Part shown: in pieces, positions 30,001 to 43,600 of the stretch | Layout of the letters: every line of letters starts with the position of its first letter | Numbering within the stretch: position 1 is the first letter of the stretch | Notes under the pieces: model-generated | What the model saw: only the letters and a program-made list of their open reading frames with translations | Database searches by the model: none | Told to the model about the DNA's origin: nothing | Assembly (NCBI GenBank): GCA_964016885.1 | Contig: OZ024759.1 | Location: 1,377,001 to 1,441,000, forward strand | DNA from: Eledone cirrhosa | Lineage: Eukaryota; Mollusca; Cephalopoda; Octopoda; Eledonidae | Length of the DNA: 64,000 nt | Direction of reading: 5' to 3' | Made by a program: the position numbers and the translations under genes

Positions 30001-32810
30001 AAGTCTATATTAGTAACATGACACAGTCTATATTAGTAACATGACAAAGTCTATATTAGTAACATGACGGTCTATATTAGTAACATGACAGTCTATATTA
30101 GTAGCATGACAAAGTCTATATTAGTAACATGACACAGTCTATATTAGTAACATGACACAGTCTATATTAGTAACATGACAAAGTCTATATTAGTAGCATG
30201 ACAAAGTCTATATTAGTAACATGACACAGTCTATATTAGTAACGTGACAAAGTCTATATTAGTAGCATGACAAAGTCTATATTAGTAACATGACAAAGTC
30301 TATATTAGTAACATGACACAGTCTATATTAGTAACATGACAGTCTATATTAGTAACATGACAGTCCATATTAGTAGCATGACAAAGTCTATATTAGTAAC
30401 ATGACAAAGTCTATATTAGTAACATGACACAGTCTATATTAGTAACATGACACAGTCTATATTAGTAACATCATACAGTCTATATTAGTAACATGACAAA
30501 GTCTATATTAGTAACATGGCAAAGTCTATATTAGTAACATGACACAGTCTATATTAGTAACATGACAAGGCCTATATTAGTAACATGACACAGTCTATAT
30601 TAGTAACATGACAAAGTCTATATTAGTAACATGACAGTCTATATTAGTAACATGACAAAGTCTATATTAGTAACATGACAAAGTCTATATTAGTAACATG
30701 ACAGTCATTATTAGTAACATGACACAGTCTATATTAGTAACATGACAAAGTCTATATTAGTAACATGACACAGTCTATATTAGTAACATGACACAGTCTA
30801 TATTAGTAACATGACACAGTTTATATTAGTAACATGACAAAGTCTATATTAGTAACATGACAAAGTCTATATTAGTAACATGGCAGTCTATATTAGTTAC
30901 ATGACAAAGTCTATATTAGTAACATGACACAGTCTATATTAGTAACATGACAAAGACTCTATTAGTAACATGACAAAGTCTATATTAGTAACATGACAGT
31001 CTATATTAGTAACATGACAAAATCTATATTAGTAACATGACAGTCTATATTAGTAACATGACAAAGTCTATATTAGTAACATGACAGTCTATATTGTACC
31101 ATGACACAGTCTATATTAGTAACATGACATAGTCTATATTAGTAACATGACAAAGTCTATATTAGTAACATGACAGTCTATATTGTAACATGACACAGTC
31201 TATATTAGTAACATGACACAGTCTATATTAGTAACATGACAGTCTATATTAGTAGCATGACAAAGTCTATATTAGTAACATGACAAAGTCTATATTAGTA
31301 ACATGACACAGTCTATATTAGTAACATGACACAGTCTATATTAGTAACATGACAGTCTATATTAGTAACATGACAAAGTCTATATTAGTAACATGACACA
31401 GTCGATATTAGTAACATGACACAGTCTATATTATTAACATGACACAGTTTATATTAGTAACATGACAAAGTCTATATTAGTAACATGACAAAGTCTATAT
31501 TAGTAACATGGCAGTCTATATTAGTTACATGACAAAGTCTATATTAGTAACATGACACAGTCTATATTAGTAACATGACAAAGACTCTATTAGTAACATG
31601 ACAAAGTCTATATTAGTAACATGACAGTCTATATTAGTAACATGACAGTCTATATTAGTAACATGACAAAGTCTATATTAGTAACATGACAGTCTATATT
31701 GTACCATGACAAAGTCTATATTAGTAACATGACAAAGTCTATATTAGTAACATGACATAGTCTATATTAGTAACATGACAAAGTCTATATTAGTAACATG
31801 ACAGTCTATATTGTAACATGACACAGTCTATATTAGTAACATGACACAGTCTATATTACTAACATGACAGTCTATATTAGTAACATGACAAAGTCTATAT
31901 TAGTAACATGACAAAGTCTATATTAGTAACATGACAAAGTCTATATTAGTAGCATGACACAGTCTATATTAGTAACATGACAAAGTCTATATTAGTAACA
32001 TGACATAGTCTATATTAGTAACATGACAAAGTCTATATTAGTAGCATGACACAGTCTAAATTAGTAATATGACACAGTCTATATTAGTAACATGACAGTC
32101 TATATTAGTAACATGACACAGTCTATATTAGTAACATGACAAAGTCTATATTAGTAGTATGACAAAGTCTATATTAGTAACATGACAGTCTATATTAGTA
32201 ACATGACAAAGTCTATATTAGTAGCATGACAAAGTCTATATTAGTAGCATGACACAGTCTATATTAGTAACATGACACAGTCTATATTAGTAACATGACA
32301 CAGTCTATATTAGTAACATGACAAAGTCTATATTAGTAGTATGACAAAGTCTATATTAGTAACATGACAAAGTCTATATTAGTAACATGACACAGTCTAT
32401 ATTAGTAAGTAGACAAAGTCTATATTAGTAACATGACAAAGTCTATATTAGTAACATGACAGTCTATATTAGTAACATGACAAAGTCTATATTAGTAACA
32501 TGACAAAGTCTCTATTAGTAACATGACAAAGTCTATATTAGTAACATGGCAGTCTATATTAGTTACATGACAAAGTCTATATTAGTAACATGACACAGTC
32601 TATATTAGTAACATGACAAAGTCTATATTAGTAACATGACGGTCTATATTAGTAACATGACAGTCTATATTAGTAGCATGACAAAGTCTATATTAGTAAC
32701 ATGACACAGTCTATATTAGTAACATGACACAGTCTATATTAGTAACATGACAAAGTCTATATTAGTAGCATGACAAAGTCTATATTAGTAACATGACACA
32801 GTCTATATTA
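23930..32810 (+). repeat. Block D: two tandem periods of 4,379 bp, each 2,572 + 1,807 bp
   Basis: Three independent variants give the same rhythm. GTCGATATT lies at 24,452, 27,024, 28,831 and 31,403. TTGTACCATGACAAAG lies at 24,750, 27,322, 29,129 and 31,701. TAAGTAGACAAAG lies at 25,456, 28,028, 29,835 and 32,407. In all three the spacing is 2,572, 1,807, 2,572, so the large period is 4,379 bp. GGCC at 26,190 and 30,569, AACGTGAC at 25,864 and 30,243, and GACAGAGTTT at 24,083 and 28,462 also give 4,379. Inside each period about 1.4 kb is present twice (offset 2,572). Agreement ends at about 28,430/32,810. A GTCGATATT at 25,036 has no partner and is a later private change. Confidence 0.9.
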
Positions 32811-33140
32811 GTAACGTGACAAAGTCTATATTAGTAGCATGACAAAGTCTATATTAGTAACATGACAAAGTCTATATTAGTAACATGACACAGTCTATAT
32901 TAGTAACATGACAGTCTATATTAGTAACATGACAGTCCATATTAGTAGCATGACAAAGTCTATATTAGTAACATGACAAAGTCTATATTAGTAACATGAC
33001 ACAGTCTATATTAGTAACATGACACAGTCTATATTAGTAACATCATACAGTCTATATTAGTAACATGACAAAGTCTATATTAGTAACATGGCAAAGTCTA
33101 TATTAGTAACATGACACAGTCTATATTAGTAACATGACAA

Positions 33141-36100
33141 GGCCTATATTAGTAACATGACACAGTCTATATTAGTAACATGACAAAGTCTATATTAGTA
33201 ACATGACAGTCTATATTAGTAACATGACAAAGTCTATATTAGTAACATGACAAAGTCTATATTAGTAACATGACAGTCATTATTAGTAACATGACACAGT
33301 CTATATTAGTAACATGACAAAGTCTATATTAGTAACATGACACAGTCTATATTAGTAACATGACACAGTCTATATTAGTAACATGACACAGTTTATATTA
33401 GTAACATGACAAAGTCTATATTAGTAACATGACAAAGTCTATATTAGTAACATGGCAGTCTATATTAGTTACATGACAAAGTCTATATTAGTAACATGAC
33501 ACAGTCTATATTAGTAACATGACAAAGACTCTATTAGTAACATGACAAAGTCTATATTAGTAACATGACAGTCTATATTAGTAACATGACAAAATCTATA
33601 TTAGTAACATGACAGTCTATATTAGTAACATGACAAAGTCTATATTAGTAACATGACAGTCTATATTGTACCATGACACAGTCTATATTAGTAACATGAC
33701 ATAGTCTATATTAGTAACATGACAAAGTCTATATTAGTAACATGACAGTCTATATTGTAACATGACACAGTCTATATATTAGTAACATGACACAGTCTAT
33801 ATTAGTAACATGACAGTCTATATTAGTAACATGACAAAGTCTATATTAGTAACATGACAAAGTGTATATTAGTAACATGACAAATTCTATATTAGTAGCA
33901 TGACACAGTCTATATTAGTAACATAACAAAGTCTATATTAGTAACATGACACAGTCTATATTAGTAACATGACAAAGTCTATATTAGTAACATGACACAG
34001 TCTATATTAGTAACATGACATAGTCTATATTAGTAACATGACAAAGTCTATATTAGTAGCATGACACAGTCTAAATTAGTAACATGACACAGTCTATATT
34101 AGTAACATGACAGTCTATATTAGTTACATGACACAGTCTATATTAGTAACATGACAAAGTCTATATTAGTAGTATGACAAAGTCTATATTAGTAACATGA
34201 CAGTCTATATTAGTAACATGACAAAGTCTATATTAGTAGCATGACAAAGTCTATATTAGTAGCATGACACAGTCTATATTAGTAACATGACACAGTCTAT
34301 ATTAGTAACATGACACAGTCTATATTAGTAACATGACAAAGTCTATATTAGTAGCATGACAAAGTCTATATTAGTAACATGACAAAGTCTATATTAGTAA
34401 CATGACACAGTCTATATAAGTAACATGACAAAGTCTATATTAGTAACATGACAAAGTCTATATTAGTAACATGACAGTCTATATTAGTAACATGACAAAG
34501 TCTATATTAGTAACATGACAAAGTCTCTATTAGTAACATGACAAAGTCTATATTAGTAACATGACAGTCTATATTAGTAACATGACAAAGTCTCTATTAG
34601 TAACATGACAAAGTCTATATTAGTAACATGACAGTCTATATTAGTAACATGACAAAGTCTATATTAGTAACATGACAGTCTATATTGTAACATGACACAG
34701 TCTATATTAGTAACATGACACAGTTTATATTAGTAACATGACATAGTCTATATTAGTAACATGACAAAGTCTATATTAGTAACATGACAGTCTATATTGT
34801 AACATGACACAGTCTATATTAGTAACATGACACAGTCTATATTAGTAACATGACAGTCTATATTAGTAACATGACAAAGTCTATATTAGTAACATGACAA
34901 AGTCTATATTAGTAACATGACAAAGTCTATATTAGTAACATGACAAAGTCTATATTAGTAGCATGACACAGTCTATATTAGTAACATGACAAAGTCTATA
35001 TTAGTAACATGACACAGTCTATATTAGTAACATGACAAAGTCTATATTAGTAGCATGACAAAGTCTATATTAGTAACATGACACAGTCTATATTATTAAC
35101 ATGACACAGTCTATATTAGTAACATGACACAGTTTATATTAGTAGCATGACAAAGTCTATATTGTAACATGACACAGTCTATATTAGTAACATGACAAAG
35201 TCTATATTAGTAGCATGACAAAGTCTATATTAGTAACATGACAAAGTCTATATTAGTAACATGACACAGTCTATATTAGTAACATGACAGTCTATATTAG
35301 TAGCATGACAAAGTCTATATTAGTAACATGACAAAGTCTATATTAGTAACATGACACAGTCTATATTAGTAACATGACACAGTCTATATTAGTAACATGA
35401 CAGTCTATATTAGTAACATGACAAAGTCTATATTAGTAACATGACACAGTCGATATTAGTAACATGACACAGTCTATATTATTAACATGACACAGTTTAT
35501 ATTAGTAACATGACAAAGTCTATATTAGTAACATGACAAAGTCTATATTAGTAACATGGCAGTCTATATTAGTTACATGACAAAGTCTATATTAGTAACA
35601 TGACACAGTCTATATTAGTAACATGACAAAGACTCTATTAGTAACATGACAAAGTCTATATTAGTAACATGACAGTCTATATTAGTAACATGACAGTCTA
35701 TATTAGTAACATGACAAAGTCTATATTAGTAACATGACAGTCTATATTGTACCATGACAAAGTCTATATTAGTAACATGACAAAGTCTATATTAGTAACA
35801 TGACATAGTCTATATTAGTAACATGACAAAGTCTATATTAGTAACATGACAGTCTATATTGTAACATGACACAGTCTATATTAGTAACATGACACAGTCT
35901 ATATTACTAACATGACAGTCTATATTAGTAACATGACAAAGTCTATATTAGTAACATGACAAAGTCTATATTAGTAACATGACAAAGTCTATATTAGTAG
36001 CATGACACAGTCTATATTAGTAACATGACAAAGTCTATATTAGTAACATGACATAGTCTATATTAGTAACATGACAAAGTCTATATTAGTAGCATGACAC

Positions 36101-36450
36101 AGTCTAAATTAGTAATATGACACAGTCTATATTAGTAACATGACAGTCTATATTAGTAACATGACACAGTCTATATTAGTAACATGACAAAGTCTATATT
36201 AGTAGTATGACAAAGTCTATATTAGTAACATGACAGTCTATATTAGTAACATGACAAAGTCTATATTAGTAGCATGACAAAGTCTATATTAGTAGCATGA
36301 CACAGTCTATATTAGTAACATGACACAGTCTATATTAGTAACATGACACAGTCTATATTAGTAACATGACAAAGTCTATATTAGTAGCATGACAAAGTCT
36401 ATATTAGTAACATGACAAAGTCTATATTAGTAACATGACACAGTCTATAT
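33141..36450 (+). repeat. Block C copy 2 continuing into a partial third D period
   Basis: This stretch follows 22,100-25,450 at an offset of about 11.0 kb. Landmarks: GGCC at 33,141, GTAC at 33,668, ACAAATTCTAT at 33,885, TATATAAGTAAC near 34,415, GTCTCTATTAG near 34,525 and 34,593, GTCGATATT at 35,451 and TTGTACCATGACAAAG at 35,749. The last two lie 4,048 bp after their D counterparts, not 4,379. Part of the shortfall is explained by two units missing near 35,160, where TAGCATGACAAAG runs almost directly into TATATTGTAAC. One extra GACAAAG unit sits near 34,930. The TAAGTAGAC variant expected near 36,455 is absent, marking the end of similarity. Confidence 0.8.
33765..33795 (+). repeat. Single 25-bp monomer with an extra TA
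   Basis: The unit reads GTCTATATATTAG instead of GTCTATATTAG, a 2-bp TA insertion at about 33,771-33,780. It shifts the offset to the C1 landmarks from 11,041 to 11,043 bp, so it arose after that copy was made. I saw no other unit with this insertion. Slippage in the short TATA run is the simplest cause. Confidence 0.9.
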
Positions 36451-39400
36451 TAGTAACATGACAAAGTCTATATTAGTAACATGACAAAATCTATATTAGT
36501 AACATGACAGTCTATATTAGTAACATGACAAAGTCTATATTAGTAACATGACAAAGTCTCTATTAGTAACATGACAAAGTCTATATTAGTAACATGACAG
36601 TCTATATTAGTAACATGACAAAGTCTCTATTAGTAACATGACAAAGTCTATATTAGTAACATGACAGTCTATATTAGTAACATGACAAAGTCTATATTAG
36701 TAACATGACAGTCTATATTGTAACATGACACAGTCTATATTAGTAACATGACACAGTTTATATTAGTAACATGACATAGTCTATATTAGTAACATGACAA
36801 AGTCTATATTAGTAACATGACAGTCTATATTAGTAACATGACAAAGTCTATATTAGTAACATGACAAAGTCTATATTAGTAGCATGACACAGTCTATATT
36901 AGTAACATGACAAAGTCTATATTAGTAACATGACACAGTCTATATTATTAACATGACAAAGTCTATATTAGTAGCATGACAAAGTCTATATTAGTAACAT
37001 GACACAGTCTATATTAGTAACATGACAAAGTCTATATTAGTAACATGACACTGTCTATATTAGTAACTTGACAAAGTCTATATTAGTAACATGACACAGT
37101 CTATATTAGTAACATGACACAGTCTATATTAGTAGCATGACAAAGTCTATATTAGTAACATGACACAGTCTATATTAGTAACATGACAAAGTCTATATTA
37201 GTAACATGACACTGTCTATATTAGTAACTTGACAAAGTCTATATTAGTAACATGACACAGTCTATATTAGTAACATGACACAGTCTATATTAGTAACATG
37301 ACAGTCTATATTAGTAAAATGACAGTCCATATTAGTAGCATGACAAAGTCTATATTAGTAACATGACAAAGTCTATATTAGTAACATGACACAGTCTATA
37401 TTAGTAACATGACACAGTCTATATTAGTAACATCACACAGTCTATATTAGTAACATGACAAAGTCTATATTAGTAACATGGCAAAGTCTATATTAGTAAC
37501 ATGACAAAGTCTATATTAGTAACATGACAAGGCCTATATTAGTAATATGACACAGTCTATATTAGTAACATGACAAAGTCTATATTAGTAACATGACAAA
37601 GTCTATATTAGTAACATGACAGTCTATATTAGTAACATGACACAGTCTATATTAGTAACATGACAAAGTCTATATTAGTAACATGACACAGTCTATATTA
37701 GTAACATGACACAGTCTATATTAGTAACATGACACAGTTTATATTAGTAACATGACAAAGTCTATATTAGTAACATGACAGTCTATATTGTAACATGACA
37801 CAGTCTATATTAGTAACATGACACAGTCTATATTAGTAACATGACAGCCTATATTAGTAACATGACAAAGTCTATATTAGTAACATGACAAAGTCTATAT
37901 TAGTAACATGACAAAGTCTATATTAGTAACATGACAAAGTCTATATTAGTAGCATGACACAGTCTATATTAGTAACATGACAAAGTCTATATTAGTAACA
38001 TGACACAGTCTATATTAGTAACATGACAAAGTCTATATTAGTAGCATGACAAAGTCTATATTAGTAACATGACACAGTCTATATTAGTAACATGACAAAG
38101 TCTATATTAGTAACATGACACTGTCTATATTAGTAACTTGACAAAGTCTATATTAGTAACATGACACAGTCTATATTAGTAACATGACACAGTCTATATT
38201 AGTAGCATGACAAAGTCTATATTAGTAACATGACACAGTCTATATTAGTAACATGACAAAGTCTATATTAGTAACATGACACTGTCTATATTAGTAACTT
38301 GACAAAGTCTATATTAGTAACATGACAAAGTCTATATTAGTAACATGACAGTCTATATTAGTAACATGCCAAAGTCTATATTAGTAGCATGACAAAGTCT
38401 ATATTAGTAGCATGACACAGTCTATATTAGTAACATGACAAAGTCTATATTAGTAACATGACACTGTCTATATTAGTAACTTGACAAAGTCTATATTAGT
38501 AACATGACACAGTCTATATTAGTAACATGACACAGTCTATATTAGTAACATGACAGTCTATATTAGTAAAATGACAGTCCATATTAGTAGCATGACAAAG
38601 TCTATATTAGTAACATGACAAAGTCTATATTAGTAACATGACACAGTCTATATTAGTAACATGACACAGTCTATATTAGTAACATCACACAGTCTATATT
38701 AGTAACATGACAAAGTCTATATTAGTAACATGGCAAAGTCTATATTAGTAACATGACAAAGTCTATATTAGTAACATGACAAGGCCTATATTAGTAATAT
38801 GACACAGTCTATATTAGTAACATGACAAAGTCTATATTAGTAACATGACAAAGTCTATATTAGTAACATGACAGTCTATATTAGTAACATGACACAGTCT
38901 ATATTAGTAACATGACAAAGTCTATATTAGTAACATGACACAGTCTATATTAGTAACATGACACAGTCTATATTAGTAACATGACACAGTTTATATTAGT
39001 AACATGACAAAGTCTATATTAGTAACATGACAAAGTCTATATTAGTAACATGGCAGTCTATATTAGTAACATGACAAAGTCTATATTAGTAACATGACAC
39101 AGTCTATATTAGTAACATGACAAAGACTCTATTAGTAACATGACAAAGTCTATATTAGTAACATGACAAAGTCTATATTAGTAACATGACACAGTCTATA
39201 TTAGTAACATCACACAGTCTATATTAGTAACATGACAAAGTCTATATTAGTAACATGGCAAAGTCTATATTAGTAACATGACAAAGTCTATATTAGTAAC
39301 ATGACAAGGCCTATATTAGTAATATGACACAGTCTATATTAGTAACATGACAAAGTCTATATTAGTAACATGACAAAGTCTATATTAGTAACATGACAGT

Positions 39401-39496
39401 CTATATTAGTAACATGACAAAATCTATATTAGTAACATGACAGTCTATATTAGTAACATGACAAAGTCTATATTAGTAACATGACAGTCTATATTG
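36450..39496 (+). repeat. Region E: local small-scale duplications (161, 1,070, 1,252 and 525 bp)
   Basis: The variant CACTGTC...AACTTGAC occurs with its C at 37,067, 37,228, 38,137, 38,298 and 38,480. The 161-bp steps are seven 23-bp monomers, and the pair recurs after 1,070 bp. GGCC occurs at 37,531, 38,783 (1,252 later) and 39,308 (525 later), each preceded by AACATCACAC and followed by AATATGACACAG, a combination not used at other GGCC sites in the window. The third GGCC is only 188 bp from the next GTAC (39,496) instead of 527, so about 339 bp of that segment is missing. The opening part, 36,450-36,830, resembles 34,420-34,790. The only other AACTTGAC copy is at 63,405. Confidence 0.82.
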
Positions 39497-40650
39497 TACC
39501 ATGACACAGTCTATATTAGTAACATGACATAGTCTATATTAGTAACATGACAAAGTCTATATTAGTAACATGACAGTCTATATTGTAACATGACACAGTC
39601 TATATTAGTAACATGACACAGTCTATATTAGTAACATGACAGTCTATATTAGTAACATGACACAGTCTATATTAGTAACATGACACAGTCTATATTAGTA
39701 ACATGACAGTCTATATTAGTAGCATGGCAATGTCTATATTAGTAACATGACACAGTCTATATTAGTAACAAGACATAGTCTATATTAGTAACATGACATA
39801 GTCTATATTAGTAGCATGACAAAGTCTATATTAGTAACATGACAAAGTCTATATTAGTAACATGACACAGTCTATCTTAGTAACATGACAAAGTCTATAT
39901 TAGTAACATGACACAGTCTATATTAGTAACATGACAAAGTCTATATTAGTAGCATGACAAAGTCTATATTAGTAACATGACACAGTCTATATTAGTAACA
40001 TGACAAAGTCTATATTAGTAACATGACAAAGTCTATATTAGTAACATGACAAAGTCTATATTAGTAACATGACTAAGTCTATATTAGTAACATGACACAG
40101 TCTATATTAGTAACATGACAGTCTATATTAGTAGCATGACAAAGTCTATATTAGTAACATGACAAAGTCTATATTAGTAACATGACACAGTCTATATTAG
40201 TAACATGACACAGTCTATATTAGTAACATGACAGTCTATATTAGTAACATGACAAAGTCTATATTAGTAACATGGCAAAGTCTATGTTAGTAACATGACA
40301 AAGTCTATATTAGTAACATGACAGTCTATATTAGTAACATGACACATTCTATATTAGTAACATGACAAAGTCTATATTAGTAGCATGACAAAGTCTATAT
40401 TAGTAATATGACAGTCTATATTAGTAACATGCCAAAGTCTATATTAGTAGCATGACAAAGTCTATATTAGTAACATGACACAGTCTATATTAGTAACATG
40501 ACACAGTCTATATTAGTAACATGACACAGTCTATATTAGTAGCATGACAAAGTCTATATTAGTAACATGACAAAGTCTATATTAGTAACATGACAAAGTC
40601 TATATTAGTAACATGACATAGTCTATATTAGTAGCATGACAAAGTCTATA
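39300..40650 (+). repeat. Fragment of superblock SB
   Basis: GTAC at 39,496, GCAATG at 39,727 (231 bp later, as in SB) and TCTATGTTAG at 40,286 match SB1 at offset 32,772 (6,724, 6,955 and 7,514). Similarity ends near the GACATAGTC/TAGCATG units at about 40,620-40,650, where the sequence turns into TATATTGTAACATGGCAC and the F repeat begins. Confidence 0.8.
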
Positions 40651-43600
40651 TTAGTAACATGACAGTCTATATTGTAACATGGCACAGTCTATATTAGTAA
40701 CATGACAAAGACTCTATTAGTAACATGACAAAGTCTATATTAGTAACATGACAGTCTATATTAGTAACATGACAAAATCTATATTAGTAACGTGACAGTC
40801 TATATTAGTAACATGACAAAGTCTATATTAGTAACATGACAAAGTCTATATTAGTAACATGACAAAGTCTATATTAGTAACATGACATAGTCTATATTAG
40901 TAACATGACAAAGTCTATATTAGTAACATGACAGTCTATATTGTAACATGACACAGTCTATATTATTAACATGACACAGTCTATATTAGTAACATGACAG
41001 TCTATATTAGTAACATGACACAGTCTATATTAGTAACATGACACAGTCTATATTAGTAACATGACAGTCTATATTAGTAGCATGGCAATGTCTATATTAG
41101 TAACATGACACAGTCTATATTAGTAACAAGACATAGTCTATATTAGTAACATGACATAGTCTATATTAGTAGCATGACAAAGTCTATATTAGTAACATGA
41201 CAAAGTCTATATTAGTAACATGACACAGTCTATCTTAGTAACATGACAAAGTCTATATTAGTAACATGACACAGTCTATATTAGTAACATGACAAAGTCT
41301 ATATTAGTAGCATGACAAAGTCTATATTAGTAACATGACACAGTCTATATTAGTAACATGACAAAGTCTATATTAGTAACATGACAAAGTCTATATTAGT
41401 AACATGACAAAGTCTATATTAGTAACATGACTAAGTCTATATTAGTAACATGACACAGTCTATATTAGTAACATGACAGTCTATATTAGTAGCATGACAA
41501 AGTCTATATTAGTAACATGACAAAGTCTATATTAGTAACATGACACAGTCTATATTAGTAACATGACAAAGTCTATATTAGTAACATGGCAAAGTCTATG
41601 TTAGTAACATGACAAAGTCTATATTAGTAACATGACAGTCTATATTAGTAACATGACACATTCTATATTAGTAACATGACAAAGTCTATATTAGTAGCAT
41701 GACAAAGTCTATATTAGTAACATGACAGTCTATATTAGTAACATGCCAAAGTCTATATTAGTAGCACGACAAAGTCTATATTAGTAACATGACACAGTCT
41801 ATATTAGTAACATGACACAGTCTATATTAGTAACATGACACAGTCTATATTAGTAGCATGACAAAGTCTATATTAGTAACATGACAAAGTCTATATTAGT
41901 AACATGACAAAGTCTATATTAGTAACATGACATAGTCTATATTAGTAGCATGACAAAGTCTATATTAGTAACATGACAAAGTCTATATTAGTAACATGAC
42001 AGTCTATATAAGTAACATGACACATTCTATATTAGTAACATGACAAAGTCTATATTAGTAGCATGACAAAGTCTATATTAGTAACATGACAGTCTATATT
42101 AGTAACATGCCAAAGTCTATATTAGTAGCATGACAAAGTCTATATTAGTAACATGACACAGTCTATATTAGTAACATGACACAGTCTATATTAGTAACAT
42201 GACACAGTCTATATTAGTAGCATGACAAAGTCTATATTAGTAACATGACAAAGTCTATATTAGTAACATGACAAAGTCTATATTAGTAACATGACAAAGT
42301 CTATATTAGTAACATGACACAGTGTATATTAGTAATATGACAGTCTATATTAGTAGCATGACAAAGTCTATATTAGTAACATGACAAAGTCTATATTAGT
42401 AACATGACACAGTCTATATTAGTAACATGACACAGTCTATATTAGTAACATGACACAGTCTATATTAGTAACATGACAAAGTCTATATTAGTAACATGGC
42501 AAAGTCTATATTAGTAACATGACAAAGTCTATATTAGTAACATGACAAGGTCTATATTAGTAACATGACACAGTCTATATTAGTAACATGACAAAGTCTA
42601 TATTAGTAACATGACAGTCTATATTAGTAACATGCCAAAGTCTATATTAGTAGCATGACAAAGTCTATATTAGTAGCATGACATAGTATATATTAGTAAC
42701 ATGACACAGTCTATATTAGTAGCATGACAAAGTCTATATTAGTAACATGACAAAGTCTATATTAGTAACATGAGAAAGTCTATATTAGTAACATGACACA
42801 GTCTATATTAGTAACATGACAAAGTCTATATTAGTAACATGACACAGTCTATATTAGTAACATGACACAGTCTATATTAGTAACATGCAAAGTCTATATT
42901 AGTAGCATGACAAAGTCTATATTAGTAACATGACAAAGTCTATATTAGTAACATGACACAGTCTATATTAGTAACATGACAAAGTCTATATTAGTAACAT
43001 GACGGTCTATATTAGTAACATGACAGTCTATATTAGTAGCATGACAAAGTCTATATTAGTAACATGACACAGTCTATATTAGTAACATGACACAGTCTAT
43101 ATTAGTAACATGACAAAGTCTATATTAGTAGCATGACAAAGTCTATATTAGTAACATGACACAGTCTATATTAGTAACATGACACAGTCTATATTAGTAA
43201 CATGACACAGTCTATATTAGTAGCATGACAAAGTCTATATTAGTAACATGACAAAGTCTATATTAGTAACATGACAAAGTCTATATTAGTAACATGACAT
43301 AGTCTATATTAGTAGCATGACAAAGTCTATATTAGTAACATGACAGTCTATATTGTAACATGACACAGTCTATATTAGTAACATGACAAAGACTCTATTA
43401 GTAACATGACAAAGTCTATATTAGTAACATGACAGTCTATATTAGTAACATGACAAAATCTATATTAGTAACGTGACAGTCTATATTAGTAACATGACAA
43501 AGTCTATATTAGTAACATGACAAAGTCTATATTAGTAACATGACAAAGTCTATATTAGTAACATGACATAGTCTATATTAGTAACATGACAAAGTCTATA

